In this document: positions 10,739 through 19,074 of the stretch, piece after piece
Position numbering within the stretch: position 1 is the first letter of the stretch
Layout: the number at the start of each line of letters is the position of its first letter
Origin: Rhynchopus sp. YZ270_cl-10
Lineage: Eukaryota; Euglenozoa; Diplonemea; Diplonemida; Diplonemidae
NCBI GenBank assembly: GCA_964035575.1
Contig: OZ037912.1
Span: 558,001 to 622,000 of the forward strand
Direction of reading: 5' to 3'
DNA length: 64,000 nucleotides
Notes under the pieces: model-generated
What the model was told of the DNA's origin: nothing
The model's database searches: none
What the model saw: only the letters and a program-made list of their open reading frames with translations
Translations under genes and position numbers: made by a program

Positions 10739-12814
10739 ATGCGTTGTGGGTGGCTCGAAGGTGTGCTGTCCCTTGATGGCACGTTGGGGAAGAAGGAGCA
10801 GCAGAAGCGGAAGCTGTTCTTTGTTCTGAACGCTGTTGTGCTGTGTTCGCAGGTCGTGATTGTGCTTTTCAGCGATGAGCTACCGGAGATGACGCGAGCG
10901 GGCTCCTCCTTGGCTGGTTGCGTATCGCTGGTTGGAGTGCTGTTTGTCCTGTGCAGGCTACCCCTGACGCACACTTTCTTGATTGGCATAGCCTACGCGT
11001 ACGCAGGCTCCGTCATGGTGATCGACTTCGGCTCGCAGGTCAGGGGTCGCTCCTATTGGAGCTTGTTTGTCTTGGTAGTGGACTTCCTTCTTGTGATGGA
11101 AATAGACGCACGTCAGACCCTAGGCATCGTGGTCCTCGCATGTGGCTGGATATGTCTAACAGGGGCAGAGAAATACTTTAGGTTTGGCTTCTTCGATCTG
11201 CCCGGCCTTGCACCTCAACACGGTGAGGGTGGAAGGTGGGAGAAGTACATGGAGCAAGGTGCCTGCACAGATCTCCCTTGTGCTGAGACGGATTCGTTGG
11301 GGGAGCTGATTTCTGCCCTGCAAGTCTTCGTGATTGACTTCATTGCAACGCGCGGGTTTGCAAGTGCTATCCTGAAGGAGCAGGCAACGATGGAGCGGAC
11401 GATCAACACAGTGCAGGAGATTGCGTCGCTCCTTGCAGGGTACGACGTGGAGAGGGTGGCTGAGCTGCTTGCGGAGCATGAGGGGCAGCTGCCTGAGGAG
11501 ATGACGTCTGCACTGCGGTCGTTGGAGGAGAACCTGCGTGCGTACCGTCCCTACCTCCCTGCTGCGCTGTTTGAGAAGGAGGATGGTGTGCAGTACACGT
11601 CTGTGGCACCACCTGGGCTTGACAGCGAGACAGCAACAATCGTGTTCACAGACATCCGTGCGTCGACATCAATCTGGGAGAGCGCACCTGACGGGATGCG
11701 TGCCGGGTTGAGCATCCACAACGCTGTGATACGCGAGGTGATGCGGATGTGTGGTGGGTACGAGGTGAAGACCATTGGCGACGCCTTCATGGTGGCCTTT
11801 CCGACCACAGGAGACGGTGTGTCGTTTGGGTTGCGTGTGCAGGAGTGTCTTCTTGAAGCAGACTGGCCTGCGTCTCTGCTTGAGGATGCACCGATCTGTT
11901 CTCGTCAGGGATCTCTGTGGTGTGGGCTGACTGTGCGCATCGGTGTGAACAGCGGCCCTGTGACTGTGGAGCAGAACACACTGACGGGACGGACAGACTA
12001 CTTCGGACACACAGTGAACGTTGCGTCACGCCTTGAGAGCACATGCACGCCTGGTGCTGTGGCGGTGCCTTCTGACCTGTGGGCAGCTGAATGTGGGTCG
12101 TGCAGTGCTGTTGGCGCACCGACAGAAGTTCAGTTGAAGGGTGTGTCGGGGTGCATGTCAGTGTGCTGTGTGTGGCCGGACTCACTTGGGGGGCGAAGGA
12201 CATCACCTCTTTGCGAGTTTGCTTTCTCAGAGTCGAAGTCGCTGGCAGGCAGCAGGTCATCTTTTGCGTCAAGTGCAGACTCGCGTTCTGTGACGTTGGT
12301 GCACTGCACTCGGCAGGTTTCTGGAACTATAGGCGTTGCAGAGCTTGCAGTGGGTGACATGGGTAAGGATGCAGTTTTGTATCGGACGAGTTCTGGGCTT
12401 GCAACCCTCACCATCATACTAGAACAGAGTGGTGGCAGCCTTGTGACGCTGCTTGGGAACTGCGTGTGTGTTGGGTGGAATGTGTCACGTTCTGCACCTG
12501 CACACATGGAGAACGCGATACGCTTTGCACAGCGCATGCACGCAAAGTCTGCACTGAACGGTGTTGGTCTTGCAAGCGGCCCTGTGCACCACGGTGCTGT
12601 GGGTGCACGAAAGCAACGCTTCGTGACTGTGATGGGACAGATTGTGCGTCGGAGTTGGACGCTGTGTGAGGAGGCTGTGCGTGACGGACCGATGTGCCTG
12701 TACGAGTCACCTCAAGGGACAACACTGCCGTCTGCACTTGAAGACGTGCTTCTGCCTTACAAGGGTTGCTACAGAGTGGTGATAGGGCACGCGGGGAGGG
12801 ACTCTGTGTGCTAG
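10739..12814 (+). CDS. Multispanning adenylate cyclase, unit 2
   Basis: 691 residues. The N-terminal ~145 residues hold five or six hydrophobic segments (e.g. ~25-44, 55-73, 76-96, 108-143). A conserved helical linker follows (~217-275, ending RAYRPYLP), then a class III catalytic domain (~295-480). All key residues are present: metal Asp in FTDIRAS (~303) and IGDAF (~346); adenine-selecting Lys in EVKTIGD and Asp in TDYFG; transition-state Asn and Arg in VNVASR (~426). These specify ATP to cAMP rather than cGMP. The domain resembles kinetoplastid receptor cyclases, including the insert between the two halves (LLEADWP). A second cyclase-like domain (~515-660; GNCVCVGWN, VGLASGPVHHGAVG) lacks those residues and is probably regulatory. 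Unlike kinetoplastid receptor cyclases there is no large ectodomain. Nearly identical to unit 3, with most differences in the membrane region and second domain. Confidence 0.85.
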   Translation: MRCGWLEGVLSLDGTLGKKEQQKRKLFFVLNAVVLCSQVVIVLFSDELPEMTRAGSSLAGCVSLVGVLFVLCRLPLTHTFLIGIAYAYAGSVMVIDFGSQVRGRSYWSLFVLVVDFLLVMEIDARQTLGIVVLACGWICLTGAEKYFRFGFFDLPGLAPQHGEGGRWEKYMEQGACTDLPCAETDSLGELISALQVFVIDFIATRGFASAILKEQATMERTINTVQEIASLLAGYDVERVAELLAEHEGQLPEEMTSALRSLEENLRAYRPYLPAALFEKEDGVQYTSVAPPGLDSETATIVFTDIRASTSIWESAPDGMRAGLSIHNAVIREVMRMCGGYEVKTIGDAFMVAFPTTGDGVSFGLRVQECLLEADWPASLLEDAPICSRQGSLWCGLTVRIGVNSGPVTVEQNTLTGRTDYFGHTVNVASRLESTCTPGAVAVPSDLWAAECGSCSAVGAPTEVQLKGVSGCMSVCCVWPDSLGGRRTSPLCEFAFSESKSLAGSRSSFASSADSRSVTLVHCTRQVSGTIGVAELAVGDMGKDAVLYRTSSGLATLTIILEQSGGSLVTLLGNCVCVGWNVSRSAPAHMENAIRFAQRMHAKSALNGVGLASGPVHHGAVGARKQRFVTVMGQIVRRSWTLCEEAVRDGPMCLYESPQGTTLPSALEDVLLPYKGCYRVVIGHAGRDSVC

Positions 12815-13554
12815 TGGGGTTTAATGCAAGGTGAGCACCCATGCAGCATCTCGCTGACTTTCATTTCGCTCTTCTTTTTTTTTTCTTCGTTTCTTTTCTT
12901 CAGGGTCAGCAACCGAAGGAGGCTTACATCTTGCTTTGAGTGTTCCTTTACAAGAAAATGGTGTTTTCAGAATAACCTACTGGCTGTGCAGTGGCTATCT
13001 GTGTGCACGAGAGGTTGTGACGTACGCACAGTGATGATGCAGAGACGTCTTGCAAATATTTGTATTGTTGGGTCACCCGTACCGGGAGTGTTCCACACTT
13101 GCGAGAAACTTCTGGTAAAAGGCATTTTCATAACAGCTGCTTTCAAGGGTTCAGGACGACTGACGTCTATACCTTCGTAGTACAAAGGCTTCGGCCAACA
13201 TTGAGTACAAACCCTAAGGTTCACCAAGCGGGTCCTTAGGTGATTGTCGACACAACAAAACGAAATTAACGACGGCAATGCCCTCTCCTACTCAGCAAAG
13301 CTCACTCCTTTTCTAAGGATGTGTGCGCAGGTGGTACATCCATCTATACACATTTTCTTCATTTGCTCCCTTTTTTTGGCGACCCCTGACAGAACCTCCA
13401 TCACAAGCGTGAATCCTGTGAAAAAAAACGAGGCGTGCAGTAGTGACAAAATCAAGTCAAAGTTTTTCCATCACTGTCCACCCACCCGTTTTTATTTTTA
13501 AAAGCCCTCAACAGAATCCCCAACACATCTTCCTCAGACATTCAGCATTGCACC
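12815..13554. other. Duplicated spacer between cyclase units 2 and 3
   Basis: No gene. Closely similar along its length to 15631-16326; both contain a T-rich tract, the block also found after unit 1 (about 13143-13255), and a conserved last ~270 bp before the ATG that probably holds the promoter and 5' leader (TTTTTATTTTTAAAAGCC, then AGAATCCC). Confidence 0.7.
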
Positions 13555-15630
13555 ATGCGTTGTGGGTGGCTCGAAGGTGTGCTGTCCCTTGATGGCACGT
13601 TGGGGAAGAAGGAGCAGCAGAAGCGGAAGCTGTTTTTTGTTCTGAACGCTGCCGTGCTGTGCACTCAGGTTGTTGTTCTGCTTGTCAGCGATGAGCTGCC
13701 GGAGATGACGCGAGCGGGCTCCTCCTTGGCTGGTTGCGTATCGCTGGTTGGAGTGCTGTTTGTCCTGTGCAGGCTACCCCTGACGCACACTTTCTTGATT
13801 GGCATAGCCTACGCGTACGCAGGCTCCGTCATGGTGAGCGACATCGGCTCGCAGGTCAGGGGTCGCTCCTATTGGAGCTTGTTTGTCTTGGTAGTGGACT
13901 TCCTTCTTGTGATGGAAATAGACGCACGTCAGACCCTAGGCATCGTGGTCCTCGCATGTGGCTGGATATGTCTGACAGGGGCAGAGAAATACTTTAGGTT
14001 TGGCCTCTTCGATCTGCCCGGCCTTGCACCTCAACACGGTGAGGGTGGAAGGTGGGAGAAGTACATGGAGCAAGGTGCCTGCACAGATCTCCCTTGTACT
14101 GAGACGGATTCGTTGGGGGAGCTGATTCCTGCCCTGCAAGTCTTCGTGATTGACTTCATTGCAACGCGCGGGTTTGCAAGTGCTATCCTGAAGGAGCAGG
14201 CAACGATGGAGCGGACGATCAACACAGTGCAGGAGATTGCGTCGCTCCTTGCAGGGTACGACGTGGAGAGGGTGGCTGAGCTGCTTGCGGAGCATGAGGG
14301 GCAGCTGCCTGAGGAGATGACGTCTGCACTGCGGTCGTTGGAGGAGAACCTGCGTGCGTACCGTCCCTACCTCCCTGCTGCGCTGTTTGAGAAGGAGGAT
14401 GGTGTGCAGTACACGTCTGTGGCACCACCTGGGCTTGACAGCGAGACAGCAACAATCGTGTTCACAGACATCCGTGCGTCGACATCAATCTGGGAGAGTG
14501 CACCTGACGGGATGCGTGCCGGGTTGAGCATCCACAACGCTGTGATACGCGAGGTGATGCGGATGTGTGGTGGGTACGAGGTGAAGACCATTGGCGACGC
14601 CTTCATGGTGGCCTTTCCGACCACAGGAGACGGTGTGTCGTTTGGGTTGCGTGTGCAGGAGTGTCTTCTTGAAGCAGACTGGCCTGCGTCTCTGCTTGAG
14701 GATGCACCAATCTGTTCTCGTCAGGGATCTCTGTGGTGTGGGCTGACTGTGCGCATTGGTGTGAACAGCGGCCCTGTGACTGTGGAGCAGAACACACTGA
14801 CGGGACGGACAGACTACTTCGGACACACAGTGAACGTTGCGTCACGCCTTGAGAGCACATGCACGCCTGGTGCTGTGGCGGTGCCTTCTGACCTGTGGGC
14901 AGCTGAGTGTGGGTCGTGCAGTGCTGTTGGCGCACCGACAGAAGTTCAGTTGAAGGGTGTGTCGGGGTGCATGTCAGTGTGCTGTGTGTGGCCGGACTCA
15001 CTTGGGGGGCGAAGGACATCACCTCTTTGCGAGTTTGCTTTCTCAGAGTCGAAGTCGCCGGCAAGCAGCAGGTCATCTTTTGTGTCAAGTGCAGACTCGC
15101 GTTCTGCGGCGTTGGTGCACTGCACTCGGCAGGTTTCTGGAACTATAGGCGTTGCAGAGCTTGCAGTGGGTGACATGGGTGCGCAAATAGCGTTGCACAA
15201 TGTGAGTTCTGGGCTAGCAACCCTCACCATCGCACTGGAGCAGAGTGGTGGCAGCCTTGTGACGCTGCTTGGGAACTGCGTGTGTGTTGGGTGGAATGTG
15301 TCACGTTCTGCACCTGCACACGTGGAGAATGCGATACGCTTTGCACAACGCATGTTTGTGAGATCCACAGTGAACGGTGTTGGTCTTGCAAGCGGCCCTG
15401 TGCACCACGGTGCTGTGGGTGCACGAAAGCAACGCTTCGTGACTGTGATGGGACAGATTGTGCGTCGGAGTTGGACGCTGTGTGAGGAGGCTGTGCGTGA
15501 CGGGCCGATGTGCCTGTACGAGTCACCTCAAGGGACAACACTGCCGTCTGCACTTGAAGACGTGCTTCTGCCTTACAAGGGTTGCTACAGAGTGGTGATA
15601 GGGCACGCGGGGAGGGACTCTGTGTGCTAG
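13555..15630 (+). CDS. Multispanning adenylate cyclase, unit 3
   Basis: 691 residues, the same architecture as unit 2: membrane segments, RAYRPYLP linker, complete catalytic domain (FTDIRAS, EVKTIGD, TDYFG, VNVASR), degenerate second domain. The catalytic domain is almost unchanged from unit 2. Differences cluster in the first hydrophobic segment (AAVLCTQVVVLLVSDE against AVVLCSQVVIVLFSDE) and in a stretch of the second domain (MGAQIALHNVSSGLATL; MFVRSTVNGVG). Starts of units 2 and 3 are 2816 bp apart. Clustered changes inside otherwise identical DNA suggest gene conversion with another copy. Expected product: cAMP at the plasma, flagellar or an internal membrane; localisation cannot be read from the sequence. 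Confidence 0.85.
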   Translation: MRCGWLEGVLSLDGTLGKKEQQKRKLFFVLNAAVLCTQVVVLLVSDELPEMTRAGSSLAGCVSLVGVLFVLCRLPLTHTFLIGIAYAYAGSVMVSDIGSQVRGRSYWSLFVLVVDFLLVMEIDARQTLGIVVLACGWICLTGAEKYFRFGLFDLPGLAPQHGEGGRWEKYMEQGACTDLPCTETDSLGELIPALQVFVIDFIATRGFASAILKEQATMERTINTVQEIASLLAGYDVERVAELLAEHEGQLPEEMTSALRSLEENLRAYRPYLPAALFEKEDGVQYTSVAPPGLDSETATIVFTDIRASTSIWESAPDGMRAGLSIHNAVIREVMRMCGGYEVKTIGDAFMVAFPTTGDGVSFGLRVQECLLEADWPASLLEDAPICSRQGSLWCGLTVRIGVNSGPVTVEQNTLTGRTDYFGHTVNVASRLESTCTPGAVAVPSDLWAAECGSCSAVGAPTEVQLKGVSGCMSVCCVWPDSLGGRRTSPLCEFAFSESKSPASSRSSFVSSADSRSAALVHCTRQVSGTIGVAELAVGDMGAQIALHNVSSGLATLTIALEQSGGSLVTLLGNCVCVGWNVSRSAPAHVENAIRFAQRMFVRSTVNGVGLASGPVHHGAVGARKQRFVTVMGQIVRRSWTLCEEAVRDGPMCLYESPQGTTLPSALEDVLLPYKGCYRVVIGHAGRDSVC

Positions 15631-16326
15631 TGGGGTTTAATGCAAGGTGAGCACCCATGCAGCATCTCGCTGACTTTCATTTCGCTCTTCTTTTTTTTTT
15701 CTTCGTTTCTTTTCTTCAGGGTCAGCAACCGAAAGAGGCTTACATCTTGCTTTGGGTGTTCCTTTACAAGAAAATGGTGTTTTCAGAATAACCTACTGGC
15801 TGTGCAGTGTCTATCTGTGTGCACGAGGTTGTGACGTACGCACAGTGATGCTGCAGAGACATCTTGCAAATACAGTAAGACAACAAACACCGGTGGGGTA
15901 CCGGCGGTTTTCATAAGAATTGCTCTTAAGGGTTCAGGACGAACGACGTCTATACCTTCCGTAGTACAAAGGCTTCGGCCAACATTAATACAGACCCTAG
16001 GTTCACCAAGCGGTTCCTTAGGCGATTGTCGACACAACAAAACGAAATTAACGACGGCAATGGCATCTCCTACTCAGCAAAGCTCACTCCTTTTCTAAGG
16101 ATGTGTGCGCTGGGACATCCATCTATACACATTTTCTTCGTTTGCTCCCTTTTTTTGGTGACCCCAGCCAGAACCTCCATCACAAGCGTGAATCCTGTGA
16201 AAAAAAACGAGGCGTGCAGTAGTGACAAAATCAAGTCAAAGTTTTTCCATCACTATCCACCCACCCGTTTTTATTTTTAAAAGCCTTCAACAGAATCCCC
16301 ACCACTCAGACATTCTGCATTGCACC
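15631..16326. other. Duplicated spacer between cyclase units 3 and 4
   Basis: No gene. Similar to 12815-13554 including the start-proximal ~270 bp. A 20-odd-bp word (GACAACAAACACCGGTGGGG, from about 15879) is shared with about 44208-44230. Confidence 0.7.
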
Positions 16327-18077
16327 ATGCGTTGTGGGTGGCTCGAAGGTGTGCTGTCCCTTGATGGCACGTTGGGGAAGAAGGAGCAGCAGAAGCGGAA
16401 GCTGTTTTTTCTGATCAATCTCGCGATGCTGGGGATACAGGTGGTTGTGTCTTTTGTCTTGCTCAATGCGCCGCTGATGACGCAAGTGGGCTCCGTGTTG
16501 GCAAGTGCGATTGCGCTGTTTTCGGTCATGACCGTCCTCTGCAGGCGCAAAGTGACAAACACCTTGGTTGTAGCTGTATCCTACCCATACCTACTCGCAG
16601 TCGTCTTGACTGACTTAGGCTCAAGACACTGGGCGGTTCCACCTGGAATTTGTTCGTCTTGGTAGTGGACTTCCTTCTTGTGATGGAAGTGGACGCGCGC
16701 CAGACCCTAATCGTTGTCGTCCTCGCATGTGGCTGGATATGTCTAACAGGGGCAGAGACGTACTTTAGGTTTGGCTTCTTCGATATGCCTGGCCTCATGC
16801 CCCAACACGGCGAGGGTAGCAGGTGGGCTATGTACGCGGAAAAAGGTTCGTGCACAGATCTCCCTTGTGCTGATAGATATTCCTTGGGCAAGTGGCTGGC
16901 TGGCCTCCAAGTCTTCGTGATTGACTTCATCGCAACGCGCGGGTTTGCAAGTGCTATCCTGAAGGAGCAGGCAACGATGGAGAGAACGATCAACACGGTG
17001 CAGGAGATTGCGTCGCTCCTCGCAGGGTACGACGTGGAGAGGGTGGCTGAGCTGCTTGCGGAGCATGAGGGGCAGCTGCCTGAGGAGATGACGTCTGCAC
17101 TGCGGTCGTTGGAGGAGAACCTGCGTGTGTACAAGGCGTACCTCCCGAAGACGTGTCTGCCGTTTGATGGGGACATGCCTGTTGAAAAGGAAGATAGTGT
17201 AACCACATGTGATACCGAGGTGACTGCCTCTTCTGAAGGTGATGTTGATACGAGTGCATCCTGGCGAAAGCAGGCAGTGCATGTACAAGTACAGACATTA
17301 GCGCTGACGTCCATGAAGGCAACACTGCTGACATTGAACATCAAAGACACGTTGCGCCACTTGGAGAAGGACACCACTTTCTTCTCACAGCTCTTCACAT
17401 CAGTTCTGCTCAGTACACTGCAGGCAACAGACGTGCGCCGTGGGATGGTGGATGTGTTTGTGGGCGACAGGATCCACTGCTCGTTCAACGCGTCAAAGCA
17501 GTGTGTGACACACGCCTCAGCACTGCACACTGCTACGATGTTGATGCAGGGAAGTGACGAAGTGAAGATACATGTGAACATGGGTGTTGCAACAGGGAAG
17601 GTGCTGCGTGGTGACATGGGCTGCCACGTGATGCGTCGCTTCAGCATGGTGGGTGCTCTTGTGCGTGACGTGCTCGCGATAGAACGTGCAGGACGTGCAC
17701 TGGGGTGTGATGTGCTGTGCAACCGTCTGTGCTTCAGCGATGCTGAGTGCGAACACAACCTGCGTCTGATTCCGTGCAAAGTGGAACTTGCTGCGAACTG
17801 CGAAGCTGAGGTGCTTGGTGAGTTGGTTGTGCCGACAGAAGTGGCGACTGCAGCAGAAGCGGACGAATGGATGTACCAGATTGGCGCGCAGAAGGACTGG
17901 GATGACTACAACCAAGCAGTGCGTCGATACCTGAAGGGTGAGACGTCAGCAGATGCTGTTGCAGCAGCGGCAGTGGTTGGCAACTGTGCACTGCACCCTG
18001 TGCACGTGACAGCCTCTTTAGATTGTTTACGTCTGCCTTCGTACACAACGAAGGCGCTGTTTGATGGCTTATATTAA
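16327..18077 (+). pseudogene. Cyclase-homology protein, unit 4 (frameshifted)
   Basis: Starts like units 2 and 3 (MRCGWLEGVLSLDGTLGKK) with a diverged membrane region, but the frame ends at 16665. Homology resumes in another frame (FVLVVDFLLVMEVDARQT onward) and runs to 18077, so one frameshift lies near 16630-16650, where the paralogues read SYWSLFVLVVD. The rest is well preserved: membrane segments, helical linker, acidic/Ser stretch and one degenerate cyclase domain like unit 1 (LNIKDT, FVGDRIHCSF, MGVATGKVLRGDMG) with no catalytic set. The C-terminus ends ALFDGLY. A single break in an otherwise clean frame suggests a recent pseudogene, an assembly error or, less likely, programmed frameshifting. 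It gives the full-length plan for unit 1: same membrane region, no active domain. Confidence 0.7.
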
Positions 18078-18225
18078 GTTTGTAGCTGCCCAAATTTCCA
18101 TTTGGGGTACACCTGTTGCTTGGGACATCTCTGGTTACGTTATTAGCTCCGGACACCACATTGGAAGGGGAGCACAGGGCTGTACACGTTCCATGGTACG
18201 AACCTGCAAACAGTATCACCCCCAA

Positions 18226-18378
18226 CACCCTGCACCCTGCACCCTGCACCCTGCACCCTGCACCCTGCACCCTGCACCCTGCACCCTGCACCCTGCACCC
18301 TGCACCCTGCACCCTGCACCCTGCACCCTGCACCCTGCACCCTGCACCCTGCACCCTGCACCCTGCACCCTGCACCCC
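18226..18378. repeat. Minisatellite, 7-bp unit CACCCTG, about 22 copies
   Basis: Perfect head-to-tail array of CACCCTG. It is open in several frames (e.g. repeats of CRVQGAG on the minus strand), which explains the spurious ORFs here. An R1-like block follows 18 bp later. Confidence 0.95.
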
Positions 18379-18776
18379 ATCCACGGCGCTATGTCAAGGT
18401 GACTAAGCGAGACTGGGGTTCGTCTCATGAACTATTCTTTTATTATTGTGTGGGCACAGTGCGGTGGTCAGCAAAATGCCAACCCAAATGTCATTATAAC
18501 AACCCTAGGTTTGTCATTAACAACCCAAAATAAAAGAAAATGAGGCAGGTGTGCATCGTGCATCACGCACATATCACAATACTTCCTAGCGTGTTCCTCT
18601 AGTATTACAGTATTGAGGTGCCGAAAAGGAATGTCCCCCCCCTTTTAAATCGCATTTCCACGATCATCAATAATATACACCGTTTCTGCAAAGCTCTTAA
18701 AAGCAAGGCCCCATTCCCGCATCTGACATCTCCTTACGTGGCTCCGGTGTATTGTCGCATCTGACCGTCCACTTTT

Positions 18777-19074
18777 CACGCAGCCACGTGAGAAAGCCAA
18801 ATACAAGCGCAGCTATCACCAAGGATTATAGCATACCATTATCCAAGCACCCCCGCTCCAACAGCACGTCACGTACTTCAAACTTCAAGTACACGACACA
18901 TGCCCGTCCCGGCACCCGTGGGATGTGGTGTTCCAGATATGACCTGTGAACTGTAAGGTGTGCCTGTATTGCCGGTACTTCTCAAGGGAGGAACTCCTTG
19001 GCAATGGTGTGTGCTTTGCAGACACTCAAACCCCTCCCAGCAAACAGAGCTCTTCTCTGAGAACACATAAAACA
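18777..19074 (+). promoter_or_regulatory. Duplicated upstream block of surface-protein gene 1
   Basis: About 300 bp, nearly identical to 23078-23375 ahead of the second surface-protein gene. It begins at CACGCAGCCACGTG (with a CACGTG palindrome) and ends AACACATAAAACA just before the ATG. Upstream of it the two loci are unrelated, so this is the edge of the duplication and probably contains the promoter and 5' leader. Confidence 0.55.

Larger units (their letters stand above)
18078..19074. other. Intergenic: minisatellite, weak R1 and duplicated promoter block
   Basis: Contains the 7-bp minisatellite (18226-18378), a weak R1 copy (18396-18445: GGTGACTAAGC, GGTTCGTCTCATGAAC), and from 18777 the upstream block shared with the next surface-protein gene. 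No gene seen. Confidence 0.55.

Noticed and set aside
10739-15658. Minus-strand ORFs of 80-160 codons opposite the cyclases
   Set aside because: They recur at the same offsets in units 2 and 3 and contain His/Thr/Ser-rich random sequence: shadows of GC-biased coding DNA.
18061-18428. ORFs of CRVQGAG and LHPAPCT repeats; possible telomere-like array
   Set aside because: Products of the CACCCTG minisatellite. It is internal, only ~150 bp, and the unit is not a known telomere repeat.
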